NCBI GenBank assembly: GCA_002419215.1
Contig: DIFQ01000104.1
Location: 1-24,202 of the forward strand
Reading direction: 5' to 3'
Origin: Syntrophaceae bacterium UBA5744
GTDB taxonomy: Bacteria; Desulfobacterota; Syntrophia; Syntrophales; UBA2192
Length of the DNA stretch: 24,202 nt
A model generated the notes under the pieces. The model saw only the letters and a list, made by a program, of their open reading frames with translations. It was not told the DNA's origin and searched no databases. Numbering within the stretch: position 1 is the stretch's first letter; each line of letters opens with the position of its first letter. The position numbers were made by a program, and so were the translations under genes. Positions 13,843 through 21,310 of this stretch are shown piece by piece.

Positions 13843-16332
13843 CTATTCTTCTCTGATCTGCATCTGCGGATACGTCCGGTGCACCTTCCAGATCGGGTAA
13901 AGCGCCGCCCCGATGCTGGCGGCAAGGGCCGTCAGCGCCGTCAGCGCGTAAGGCTGCCAGTCGGGGTAGTAGAAGATCGTCCAGTTGAAGCTCCTCAGGT
14001 TGATGACGCGGATCAGCAGGATCGCCAGAAGGGTCCCCACGCCGGAGCTGAAGACGAAGCTGACGAACCCCATCCCGATTGCCTCCAGGAGCGTCATGCC
14101 GGCCACCTGGCCCGTCGAGAACCCCAGGGCCCTCAGGATGCCGAAATCTCGCTGCCGCTCGATGAAGAGCGTCAGCAGGGCCCCCGTGATCCCGAAAAAG
14201 GCGATAACGATGGCGATGACCCTCATGGAACGGGTCACGGCAAAGGTGCTGTCGAAGACCTCGAGGATGTTGCTGTGGAACTGCTCGCGCGTGAAGGCCG
14301 GGAGACCCCGCGACAGGGCCCGGCTGCGCACATCATCGAGGATTTGTTTCCTCCGCGGCTCGCCCGGGTCGATGAAAACGGCGATGCTGTTGATCGTGCG
14401 GTCGCCATAGAGGCCGATGTAGGTTTCGCGGTCCATCATGATGAGGCCGTGCTCTGTCGAGTAGTCGTAAAAGACGCCCTCGATGCGCAGCCGGACCGGG
14501 CCTGCCACCCCATCGAGGGTGACCTCGCTTCCGGGGCCCGTCCCGAAGCTCCGGGCGAAGCTCTCCGAGACGATGACGTCGCCCTTCTTCACAGCCTCCC
14601 AGTGCTCGTCGCCGCCCGCGACCCAGCCGAAACGGGCGAAGCGCTGGAGGACGTCGGCCTTGATGGCCGCCACGTGCACCGTGCGGCCGCGGTAGAGGAC
14701 CGGCACCTTGCGGTAGGTGTCGACGCCACCGATCCCGGGGATGGACCGGATCTCCGCGTAGAAGTCCTTGGGCACCTCCATGTCCGAGGCGTTGGAGATG
14801 TACATGTCGCCGCGCAGCTGGGTTCCCATCCACCAGATCAGGGACTCCCGGAAGCTGCCGATCATCGACCCCAGGCCGATGGACATGGAGAGGGCCACCA
14901 TGAAGGCGGCCACGGCAACACCGGTCCGGCCCAGGTTCTGGATGATGTTGCCCGCGGCGATGCGGCCGGGGAGCTTCCCCATGCCGCCCAGCAGGCGCCG
15001 CAGCAGCGGTTCGGCAAGCACCATGATGATACCCGTCAGCAGGCTGAGCCCGAACAGGAAGCCGAAAACGCCGATGAAGGCCACGTAGATCTGCTTCGAG
15101 AAGAACGCGAGGACGATGATGCTGGCGACGAGGAAGAATACGCCCGCCAGTGCCACGAACCAGGCCCGACGCCGGTTTCCCCGGCTACCCGAGCGCCCCC
15201 GAAGGGTCAGCACGGGGTCTGCGTGGGAGAGCTCGAGCAAGGGCAGCAGGCTTCCCAGGAAGCTTGCCCCGAGGCCCACGATGACGCCGGCTGCCGGGAT
15301 CCACCAGGACCAGGGCATCGGCGTGGGCCGGAGGAAGAAATAGAGGCTGCTGATGGTGCCGCCGATAATATCGGTCAGGGCCCGGCTCAGCAGGAAACCG
15401 AATACGCTGCCGAGGAGCCCTCCGAAGATGCCGAAGAGGGCGATCTCGCTCAGAAAGGCTCTCGCGACTTCCCCCCGGCTGGCGCCGAGGCTCCGCAAAA
15501 CGCCTGCGTCGCGACGGCGGCTCACGACGGCGAACATGGCCGTGTTGTAGATGAGAAAGACGCTCACGAAGAGGGCCATGAGCGAGAGCGCCTCCAGGTT
15601 GAGCCGAAAGGCCCCCACCATGGCGCCGAACGTTTCCTGCCGCTGGCGCTTGGACTGGATGCGGTATCCTTCCTGCCAGCGGGAGACAAACCCGCCCTCG
15701 TCGCTGAGGATGAGATCGACATGGTCGATCTTCCCGGGCAGCTCGAGCAGTTTCTGGGCATGGGCGATGTCCATCAGGATGAGAGGCTCGCCGGAGGGGT
15801 TTGGAAAGGTGCCGATCACCTTGAGGCGGCCCTTCAGGGTGTTGAGGGCACCGCCTTTTGCCAATCCGAGTTCGCGGGCAAGATTCTCCTCGAGCAGGAT
15901 GGCCTTCTCGTCCAGCAGGAAGGCAAGCGAATCCTCGAACGAGCCGCCGGACCGTTGCTCGAATGGGGCCCGGGAAATCTCGGGCCGGATGGCCCGGTCG
16001 AGGAAGGGGTCGATGCCCAGGATCCGGACGAGATCGCCGTTGGCGAGTTTCAGCCGCCGCTCCACGACAGGCGCGAAGGACGTGACGGCGGGGTCGCTCA
16101 CGATCTCCCGCAGGATTGCTTCGTCCAGGGGCCCGGCGAGCCGCTCGAGGGTGTGGGAGGATTTCCCGCGGAGAAACTCGACAGCCTGGGAAAAGCTGGA
16201 CAGGGCCGACTTTGCCGAAAGCGCCATCCCGATGACGGCGGCGACCCCGCAGGCGATCCCGAGAAGCTGCAGCAGACTGAGGCTGCGCCGCCGGTAGAGA
16301 TAGCGTAAGAAGGATCGGGTAACGGTTCGCAA
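13843..16332 (-). CDS. FtsX/MacB-type ABC transporter permease (AttFG-like fusion)
   Basis: An 829-residue inner-membrane protein with two repeated FtsX-like units: one TM helix near the N-terminus (about 17-45), a large periplasmic domain, three helices (about 255-390), a second anchor, a second periplasmic domain and three terminal helices (about 690-815). This is the duplicated layout of AttF plus AttG or of LolC/E-like permeases in one chain. Such transporters do not import solutes but move lipids or lipoproteins, or work on periplasmic partners by mechanotransmission. The start is TTG 16332, with TGAGG 6 nt upstream; an upstream TTG at 16362 lies in the heptamer repeat. The ATPase gene is 95 nt upstream and the AttH-like gene 112 nt downstream, all on the same strand. 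Confidence 0.87.
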   Translation of the reverse strand: MRTVTRSFLRYLYRRRSLSLLQLLGIACGVAAVIGMALSAKSALSSFSQAVEFLRGKSSHTLERLAGPLDEAILREIVSDPAVTSFAPVVERRLKLANGDLVRILGIDPFLDRAIRPEISRAPFEQRSGGSFEDSLAFLLDEKAILLEENLARELGLAKGGALNTLKGRLKVIGTFPNPSGEPLILMDIAHAQKLLELPGKIDHVDLILSDEGGFVSRWQEGYRIQSKRQRQETFGAMVGAFRLNLEALSLMALFVSVFLIYNTAMFAVVSRRRDAGVLRSLGASRGEVARAFLSEIALFGIFGGLLGSVFGFLLSRALTDIIGGTISSLYFFLRPTPMPWSWWIPAAGVIVGLGASFLGSLLPLLELSHADPVLTLRGRSGSRGNRRRAWFVALAGVFFLVASIIVLAFFSKQIYVAFIGVFGFLFGLSLLTGIIMVLAEPLLRRLLGGMGKLPGRIAAGNIIQNLGRTGVAVAAFMVALSMSIGLGSMIGSFRESLIWWMGTQLRGDMYISNASDMEVPKDFYAEIRSIPGIGGVDTYRKVPVLYRGRTVHVAAIKADVLQRFARFGWVAGGDEHWEAVKKGDVIVSESFARSFGTGPGSEVTLDGVAGPVRLRIEGVFYDYSTEHGLIMMDRETYIGLYGDRTINSIAVFIDPGEPRRKQILDDVRSRALSRGLPAFTREQFHSNILEVFDSTFAVTRSMRVIAIVIAFFGITGALLTLFIERQRDFGILRALGFSTGQVAGMTLLEAIGMGFVSFVFSSGVGTLLAILLIRVINLRSFNWTIFYYPDWQPYALTALTALAASIGAALYPIWKVHRTYPQMQIREE

Positions 16333-16345
16333 GAAAACCTCAGGA

Positions 16346-16401
16346 AAAAGGCTAAAGGCCAAGGGTTAAAGGCTACAGGCTACAGGCTACAGGCCAAAAC
16401 C
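16346..16401. repeat. Heptamer tandem repeat between ATPase and permease genes
   Basis: Eight consecutive 7-nt units: AAAAGGC, TAAAGGC, CAAGGGT, TAAAGGC, TACAGGC (three times), CAAAACC. It fills most of the gap between the ATPase stop (16428) and the permease start (16332). Confidence 0.75.
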
Positions 16402-16427
16402 CTTTGACCTTTTTCCTTTATCCTTGC

Positions 16428-17135
16428 TTAGTTGCACTTTTCGTCTTCCGTGATCACGCCGTCCACCATGGTGAGGATCCGGTCGGCGTACTTGCAGGCA
16501 AGCGGCGTGTGGGTCACCATGATCAGGGACATGGCCGCCTCCCGGCAACGCTCCGTGAGAAGCTCTAGGATCTGGTTGCCCGTGACCGTGTCGAGATTGC
16601 CCGTGGGTTCGTCGGCCAGGATCAACGCGGGCTCCTTCACGATGGCCCTCGCGATGGCGATGCGCTGCTGCTCGCCGCCCGAAAGCTCATGGGGATAACG
16701 GTTTTCCTTTCCCTTGAGGCCCACCTTATCCAGGGCCGCGCGCGCGGCTTCAGGGTGGAGCTTTCCGGCCAGCTCGAGCGCGAGATAGACATTCTCGAAG
16801 GCCGTCAGGGTGGGCAGCAGGTTGAAGAACTGGAAGACGAAGCCCAGGCGGTGCCTGCGCAACTCCGTGCGTCCGGCCTCTCCAAGGGCCTCCAGGTCTT
16901 TCCCGTCGATCTCGATCAGGCCCCGCGTGGGGCGGTCGAGGCCCGCGAGCATGTTGAGGAGGGTCGTTTTGCCGGAGCCGCTTTTCCCGAACAGAGCGAG
17001 CACCTCCCCGGGGGCCGCCTCCAGGTTCGCCCCCCGGAGGGCCTGGGTCACGACCTGTCCGTTTTCGTGGTACTCCTTCCAGAGATCGACGATGCGTACG
17101 ATCGGGGACGTTGGTGACAAAGGTGACAACTTCAC
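16428..17135 (-). CDS. ABC transporter ATPase, LolD/MacB type (AttE-like)
   Basis: A 235-residue cytoplasmic ATPase that would power the FtsX-type permease next to it. It shows Walker A GKSGSGKT (50-57), a Q-loop with FVFQFFNLLPTLTA, the signature LSGGEQQRIAIARAI and Walker B LILADEPTGNLD, followed by a switch His in VTHTP. The FFNLLPTLTAxENV wording is typical of the LolD/MacB/FtsE group. The only start is GTG 17135 with a weak GGAG 3 nt away. The first 12 codons lie in a REP-like sequence (17104-17132) and give an unusual Ser/Pro-rich tail (KLSPLSPTSP) before the normal beginning IVRIVDLWKEY. The native start seems to have been lost or replaced by repeat insertion. Confidence 0.92.
   Translation of the reverse strand: MKLSPLSPTSPIVRIVDLWKEYHENGQVVTQALRGANLEAAPGEVLALFGKSGSGKTTLLNMLAGLDRPTRGLIEIDGKDLEALGEAGRTELRRHRLGFVFQFFNLLPTLTAFENVYLALELAGKLHPEAARAALDKVGLKGKENRYPHELSGGEQQRIAIARAIVKEPALILADEPTGNLDTVTGNQILELLTERCREAAMSLIMVTHTPLACKYADRILTMVDGVITEDEKCN
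17104..17132. repeat. Related REP-like half-site at the ATPase 5' end
   Basis: The sequence begins GGGGACGTTGGTGACAAAGG, sharing the first ten bases and the later TGAC spacing with the RAYT end, but with a different interior. It may be an end of a related RAYT family. It encodes the first codons of the ATPase on the other strand. Confidence 0.5.
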
Positions 17136-17146
17136 GCTCCATGTTA

Positions 17147-17220
17147 GGGGACGTTGTTGACTAATTAGACTAACTCACCGAAACCCTTTAGGAGTTAGTC
17201 TAATTAGTCAACAACGTCCC
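17147..17220. mobile_element. 74-bp REPIN-like element with the RAYT ends
   Basis: Left arm 17147-17175 is identical to the 29-nt RAYT left end. After a 17-nt spacer (CACCGAAACCCTTTAGG), the right arm 17193-17220 is its reverse complement (28 of 28, with T in place of the last C). It encodes nothing and would fold into a near-perfect hairpin. It lies in the 90-nt gap between YihY and the ATPase gene. The RAYT at 6599-7549 is the likely source of its mobility in trans. Confidence 0.85.
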
Positions 17221-17225
17221 TGGTC

Positions 17226-18545
17226 TCAGATGTCTTTGAGGCGGAGGTTTGCCGGTGATTTCTCCACGGCCTCGCCGAAGGCGGTCAGGCTCTGCGAAAT
17301 CTTTTCCAGTTCCGCCGTGCGGGCCACGGGGATCTGATCCACTCCCCGGCGGTCCAGGGCATCCATGACGAACTTCACCGTGAGCTGATCGGTGTCCCGC
17401 GCCGGGATGTAGGCGGCCTCGTCACGGCCGCGGTGGGCCGCCTCGATGAGGACCCCGCTTTCCGTGAGCTCCTCTACAAGCTCCGCGGTGAGCCCCCGCG
17501 GGATCTCGAGGCTCTCCGAAATACTTGCCGCCGTCAGGGGAACCTCACCCGTTGCGAAATTCCGGCTCATGTGGTTGACGATCCGCAGGGCTACAAGCCT
17601 TCGGAAGTAGTGGTTGGCCCGCCTCGCATCGGGCCCGTACTCGAGCATGTCCATGTTCTGGTGGATGCAGGAGATCTCGGCGCCGGCGAGCACAATGAGC
17701 CAGCTCAGCTGCAGCCAGGTGAGGAAGAGGGGCAGGGCGGCGAAGCTGCCGTAGATGGCGTTGTACTTGGCAACCCCCACCTGGAACTTCACGTAGAGGA
17801 GCTGGACGATGACGTAGACGGAGCCTGCGATCACACCGGCGATAAACCCCGACTTCCGGTTCACCTGACGGTTCGGCATGAAGATATAAAGGAAGCCGAA
17901 GAGCACCCACATGATCGCAAAGGGGGTGATCTCCAGAAAGAGCACGACGACGGGACCCAGGATCCCCAGCACGTCGATGCGTTTCGTGATCGCGGCGAGC
18001 TGGGTGGAGATGAAGACGGTGACGCTGCCCGAGATTACCAGGAGCACGGGCGCCACGAGCATGACGGAGAGGTAGTCCGTGATCTTTCTGGCGAGAGTGC
18101 GATCTTTTTTGACCGACCAGATGTCGTTGAAGGAGTTCTCGATGTTGCCCAGGACCTTGATGATCGTCCAGAACAGAAGGATGACGCCGACCCCGGCGAT
18201 GAGCCCTCCCTTCGTGTTGGATAGCAGGGAGTTGGCGAACCCGAAGACCTCCAGGAGGACCTCCTCCTGACCGGCGAAGCGCTCCAGGATTTTTTCCTGC
18301 AGGACCTTTTCGAACTCGAAGCCCTTGGCGATCCCGAAGGCCATGGCGACGATCGGCACGATGGAAAGCAGCGTGAAGAACGTGAGCGCCGAGGCCCGCA
18401 ACTGGCAGCGGTGCTCCTGGAAGGCGTTGGCGGCGGCAAGAAGGATGCGCAGGTACCGGATGCCGAAGGCCTTGAGCGGAGGGAGGCCTTTCGCGCGGAT
18501 CCTCCAGATGTCTTCCTGGATGAATTTTTTCAGCTTGGCGATCAT
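17226..18545 (-). CDS. yihY: YihY/BrkB-family membrane protein
   Basis: A 439-residue protein of the YihY/BrkB family (formerly mislabelled RNase BN). The first about 290 residues hold six TM helices with the family stretch CQLRASALTFFTLLSIVPIVAMAFG and GxYGSFAALPLFLTWLQLSW near TM5-6. The C-terminal 140 residues form a cytosolic winged-helix-like part seen only in the longer members (SISESLEIPRGLTAELVEELTESGVL). Its function is unknown; an envelope or transport role is usually assumed. ATG 18545 (AAGGATG upstream) is chosen; the frame runs on upstream through a dispersed repeat, which would add a spurious IRNPVCRWIPAFAGMT tail, and an ATG at 18614 is a less likely alternative. It lies upstream of the Att-like genes on the same strand. 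Confidence 0.88.
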   Translation of the reverse strand: MIAKLKKFIQEDIWRIRAKGLPPLKAFGIRYLRILLAAANAFQEHRCQLRASALTFFTLLSIVPIVAMAFGIAKGFEFEKVLQEKILERFAGQEEVLLEVFGFANSLLSNTKGGLIAGVGVILLFWTIIKVLGNIENSFNDIWSVKKDRTLARKITDYLSVMLVAPVLLVISGSVTVFISTQLAAITKRIDVLGILGPVVVLFLEITPFAIMWVLFGFLYIFMPNRQVNRKSGFIAGVIAGSVYVIVQLLYVKFQVGVAKYNAIYGSFAALPLFLTWLQLSWLIVLAGAEISCIHQNMDMLEYGPDARRANHYFRRLVALRIVNHMSRNFATGEVPLTAASISESLEIPRGLTAELVEELTESGVLIEAAHRGRDEAAYIPARDTDQLTVKFVMDALDRRGVDQIPVARTAELEKISQSLTAFGEAVEKSPANLRLKDI

Positions 18546-18636
18546 CCCGGCATCCTTTCTGTCGCGCGAAACGGTCGTGACGAGCTGACCTTGTTTTTCG
18601 TTTACGGGTTTCATGCCCGAAACGTGCTTCGCACGT

Positions 18637-18699
18637 GTCATTCCCGCGAAAGCGGGAATCCATCTGCAGACTGGATTCCGGATCAAGTCCGGAATGACA
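18637..18699. repeat. Dispersed double-hairpin repeat
   Basis: GTCATTCCCGCGAAAGCGGG is one hairpin and GGATTCCGGATCAAGTCCGG the other, with GTCATTCC/GGAATGAC closing the whole. Its translation contains the familiar spurious peptides IPAFAGMT and GLDPES, which appear in mis-annotated starts in many proteobacterial genomes, so it belongs to a widespread repeat family (from memory, not searched). Confidence 0.8.
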
Positions 18700-18808
18700 G
18701 GAAACCATTCGCCGGATCCGGAAGCCCGATGCCTGTATTTCTAACACAGCAGGCGCAGAAGGTAAAGGGGCGGTCGCCCCGCTTCGCGGAGTTTTAAGCA
18801 CAAAACGG

Positions 18809-18844
18809 TTCTGTTGGTTCCATGGGTTCTATTCGTTCACTGGG
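18809..18844. repeat. Degenerate 9-nt tandem repeat
   Basis: Four units of nine bases: TTCTGTTGG, TTCCATGGG, TTCTATTCG, TTCACTGGG, followed by TTCAGGG. The period differs from the 7-nt arrays elsewhere in the window. Confidence 0.5.
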
Positions 18845-18859
18845 TTCAGGGAAATGTAG

Positions 18860-18894
18860 ATTGCCACGCCTCTCGAGGCTCGGCTCGCAATGAC
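18860..18894. repeat. Dispersed GCAATGAC-type repeat
   Basis: ATTGC and GCAAT bracket a GCCTC/GAGGC hairpin, ending GCAATGAC. It resembles the widespread repeat whose translation reads CHASxxSARND. It lies 10 nt past the rubrerythrin stop codon. Confidence 0.65.
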
Positions 18895-18903
18895 TTTTTT
18901 ACT

Positions 18904-19482
18904 TTAATAATTTTCCGCCAGGACTTCATAGTGAGCCTTCGGATGATTGCAGGCCGGGCATGTATCCGGGGCCTCGGCGCCCTCGTGGACGTAGCCGCAA
19001 TTGCGGCAGTGCCACTTGACGGGCGACTTCTTCCGGAAGACCTCCCCGTTCACAACGTTGGCCAGCAGCTTGCGGTACCGCTGCTCGTGGCGCTGTTCGA
19101 CCTCCGAGATCTCATGAAAGGACTCGGCGATCTCCGGAAAGCCTTCCGCCCGGGCCATGCGTTCGAAATCGGCATAGAGGGTTGACCACTCGTGGTTTTC
19201 GCCACGGGCAGCGGCTTCCAGGTTGGCCGCGGTGTTGCCGATCGTCCCGGCAGGATACGCTGCGGTGACCTCCACCTCGCCGCCTTCGAGGTACTTGAAG
19301 AAGACCTTGGCGTGCTCCTTCTCGTTTTCGGCCGTTTCCAGGAAGATGGCCGAGATCTGCTCAAAGCCTTCCTTCTTTGCAGCGCTGGCAAAGTAGGTGT
19401 ATCGGTTCCGTGCCTGGGACTCGCCTGCAAAGGCTGCCAGCAGGTTCTTTTCCGTCTTCGTTCCCCTGATCGATTTTGCCAT
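18904..19482 (-). CDS. rbr: Rubrerythrin
   Basis: A 192-residue rubrerythrin, the usual length. It is a cytoplasmic non-heme di-iron peroxidase that protects anaerobes from H2O2. The N-terminal four-helix domain has the di-iron ligands in FAGESQARNRY, ENEKEHAKVF and SEVEQRHEQRYRKL. The C-terminal rubredoxin domain has CRNC and CPAC (about residues 161-180) for one Fe. ATG 19482 begins MAKSIRGTKTEKNL, the canonical start, with CAGGGAA just upstream; the frame extends 16 codons further but into an atypical sequence. Upstream, 19490-19580 is strongly pyrimidine-rich on the + strand. It is probably a single-gene unit. Confidence 0.95.
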   Translation of the reverse strand: MAKSIRGTKTEKNLLAAFAGESQARNRYTYFASAAKKEGFEQISAIFLETAENEKEHAKVFFKYLEGGEVEVTAAYPAGTIGNTAANLEAAARGENHEWSTLYADFERMARAEGFPEIAESFHEISEVEQRHEQRYRKLLANVVNGEVFRKKSPVKWHCRNCGYVHEGAEAPDTCPACNHPKAHYEVLAENY

Positions 19483-19526
19483 TTCCCTGTATTTCCCTTC
19501 CTGAATTCTGTTCTTTTCTGCTCTTC

Positions 19527-19865
19527 TCATTCACTTCCCGACTTCCGCTCTTCTTCCCTTCTGTTCCCCGTCCCCTTCCGATAGATCTGCCCGGCGACTC
19601 GAACATGTTTCCCGGCGGCGACGGCCCTTTCGTTCGTCTCCGCGATGCCCCACCCCGAATAAATCTCACAAAGGGCCCTGTAGCGCAAGGGGGTGAAATC
19701 GGGCATGACGATGTTGGCGTCGCAGGCCAATGCATTCCTGCGGGCCTCGGGGTCCGGCGTCGTCAGTGCTGTCGTGGCGGGGACGTTGCCGTCTCTCGTC
19801 ACGAGCCGCGCCACGGAAGTCGTCTCCGCATCGCCGGAATGCATGCTCCCGGCAACCAAAAAGTT
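19527..19865 (-). pseudogene. 3' remnant of a HydE-type radical SAM maturase
   Basis: About 110 codons that resemble the C-terminus of HydE, the [FeFe]-hydrogenase maturation radical SAM enzyme. ARLVTRDGNVPATTAL and ACDANIVMPDFTPLRYRALCEIYSGW match the family's LPATTAL...GANVVMPNLTP..YR.LYEIYPG pattern, and GIAETNERAVAAGKHVRVAGQIYRKGTG fits its end. The whole N-terminal radical SAM domain with the CxxxCxxC cluster is missing: further upstream the frame runs on to 20012 through a terminator hairpin and unrelated sequence. HydE is about 350 residues, so roughly a third remains. BioB- or PylB-like relatives are alternatives. It lies 44 nt upstream of rubrerythrin on the same strand. Confidence 0.6.
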
Positions 19866-20137
19866 ATGCCCCGAATCAGCGCCTGTCAAACCGAAACGCA
19901 CCATCCCGGGAAAGTTGCACGGGCACGGAAATTGCTTTAAAAGCAGACAAGAAACGAACCCCAACCACCTCCTTTCATCTCCTTCGGGGCAGGGCGGAAC
20001 ACCCTGCCCCACTTTTTTTCCCGTCCCCTCTCAAAGAAATGGACCTTCGGCCCATCCCTTTGTAAAATAAACATTCATGCGGTCTTGTTCCTTTGACCTT
20101 CAGCCGTTCTCATAAAACCTTTTCACGGAGGTTTCCG
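19866..20137. other. Spacer with terminator and strong ribosome-site-like sequence
   Basis: On the - strand AAAGGAGGTGG (near 19966-19976) looks like a strong ribosome binding site without a proper start codon, possibly a leftover of the lost maturase gene or of a deletion join. On the + strand there is the terminator at 19986-20019 and the leader of the Old Yellow Enzyme gene, with a CACGGAGG site. Confidence 0.4.
19986..20019 (+). terminator. Strong intrinsic terminator
   Basis: A 9-bp stem, GGGGCAGGG (19986-19994) with CCCTGCCCC (20002-20010), is followed by ACTTTTTTT. Its direction is clearly +, yet no + strand gene lies upstream within at least 1 kb. Confidence 0.85.
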
Positions 20138-21208
20138 ATGGGTCAGGATGTCATCTTTTCCCCCTTTCCGCTGAAGAGCTGCCGTTTGAGGAACCGCCTC
20201 GGCGTGGCCGCGATGACGCGCATGTCCTCGCCGGGCGAGAGCATTCCACGAAAGGACGTGCTGGAGTTCCTTGTCAGGCGGGCAGCGAACGGAGCCGCCA
20301 TTGTCTTTACGGAGGGCATCGTCACGGATTACGAAAGCGCCCAGGGCTACCCCCGCCAGGCAAGGCTCCTCACGCAACGGCAGATCGATGCATGGAAGCC
20401 GGTCGTCAAGTCCATACAGGATGCCGGCTCCGTGGCCATCGCACAGTTGTTCCACTGCGGCAGGGTCGCCTGGCCGGAGGTCAATCCGGCCGGCCGCATC
20501 ATCGCGCCGAGCGCCATTGCGCCGAAGCAGAAAAACCCCCTGACGGGAAAACCCTATCCTGTCCCTGACGAGATGAGCCGCTTCGACATCGAGCACGTGG
20601 TCCAGGGGTTTGTCGAGACGGCAAAGGGAGCCATGGCGGCAGGCTTCGACGGCGTCGAGATCCACGGCGCCCACGGTTACCTCATCACCCAGTTCCTGTC
20701 GACGTACTCGAACGGTCGGACGGACGACTACGGAGGGTCGGTGGAGAACCGCTTCCGCATCGCGCGGGACATCATCCGGGCCGTGCGCCCCGTCGTTCCC
20801 GGGGAGCGCCTCATCACCTTCCGAATCTCCAACTGGGGCATTGCCGACATGGAGGTCTCCCTCTTCCAGAGCAGGGAGGAGTGGCAGGAAATGATCCGTC
20901 TGCTTTCGGCCGAGCCGGTGGATGTGATCTCCGTCTCCACCTACGAGTTCGATGCAAAGGCCTTCGGGACGGACAAAACCATGGCGGGCCTGACGAGGGA
21001 GGTGACGAAGATGCCCCTCATGGTCTGCGGTAAAATTTTCGACCGGGCCTCCTGCGAAGATGCCCTCCGGGATGCCGACATTGTCCTTTCAGCCAAGTCG
21101 ATGCTGCTGAACCCGAACTGGGTGGAGGACGTGAGGCAGGGCAAAAAGCTTCCGTCACACAAATCGGCCGAGGCGAACGTGGCTTACACGGAAACGCCAT
21201 TGCCCTGA
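20138..21208 (+). CDS. Old Yellow Enzyme-family NADH:flavin oxidoreductase
   Basis: A 356-residue FMN enzyme with one TIM barrel and no C-terminal Fe-S/FAD extension, so it is the short OYE type. Family motifs: N-terminal FSPFPLKSCRLRNRLGVAAMTR, QLFHCGR around 100, GFDGVEIHGAHGYLITQFLS (about 168-187) with the His-x-x-His pair that binds substrate, then NGRTDDYGGSVENRFR. It would reduce activated C=C bonds of enones, nitro compounds or similar with NAD(P)H; the natural substrate cannot be told. ATG 20138 is chosen for CACGGAGG 6 nt upstream; an in-frame TTG/ATG 45 nt earlier has no site. It is followed after 102 nt by the QueG-like gene on the same strand. Confidence 0.92.
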   Translation: MGQDVIFSPFPLKSCRLRNRLGVAAMTRMSSPGESIPRKDVLEFLVRRAANGAAIVFTEGIVTDYESAQGYPRQARLLTQRQIDAWKPVVKSIQDAGSVAIAQLFHCGRVAWPEVNPAGRIIAPSAIAPKQKNPLTGKPYPVPDEMSRFDIEHVVQGFVETAKGAMAAGFDGVEIHGAHGYLITQFLSTYSNGRTDDYGGSVENRFRIARDIIRAVRPVVPGERLITFRISNWGIADMEVSLFQSREEWQEMIRLLSAEPVDVISVSTYEFDAKAFGTDKTMAGLTREVTKMPLMVCGKIFDRASCEDALRDADIVLSAKSMLLNPNWVEDVRQGKKLPSHKSAEANVAYTETPLP

Positions 21209-21216
21209 CGGGCAGG

Positions 21217-21295
21217 CATCGGGCTTCGGGTTTTTTCAAATCCAAATCCTGAGTCCGGAATCCGGAATCCCGAGTCCCGAGTCCCGAATCCGAAG
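21217..21295. repeat. Heptamer tandem repeat before the QueG-like gene
   Basis: Seven consecutive 7-nt units at 21247-21295: TCCTGAG, TCCGGAA, TCCGGAA, TCCCGAG, TCCCGAG, TCCCGAA, TCCGAAG. A shorter pair GCATCGG, GCTTCGG precedes it (21217-21230). The array ends right before the AAGGAGA ribosome site. Confidence 0.8.
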
Positions 21296-21310
21296 TTGAA
21301 GGAGACTTTC

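Larger units (their letters stand above)
18546..18903. other. Repeat-rich spacer between YihY and rubrerythrin
   Basis: A 358-nt stretch without genes, made mostly of repeats: a small hairpin ACGTGC/GCACGT (18622-18636), a dispersed repeat (18637-18699), a GGGGCG/CGCCCC hairpin (about 18770-18784), a 9-nt degenerate repeat (18809-18844) and a second dispersed repeat (18860-18894). Confidence 0.6.

Noticed and set aside
13831..16308. An 825-codon open frame on the + strand
   Set aside because: It is the reverse shadow of the FtsX-type permease; its Gln/His/Asp/Glu/Pro-rich composition shows the codon bias of the opposite frame in GC-rich DNA.
17226..18686. Longer YihY version starting at 18686
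   Set aside because: The extra 47 residues come from a dispersed repeat; a ribosome site and family start are at 18545.
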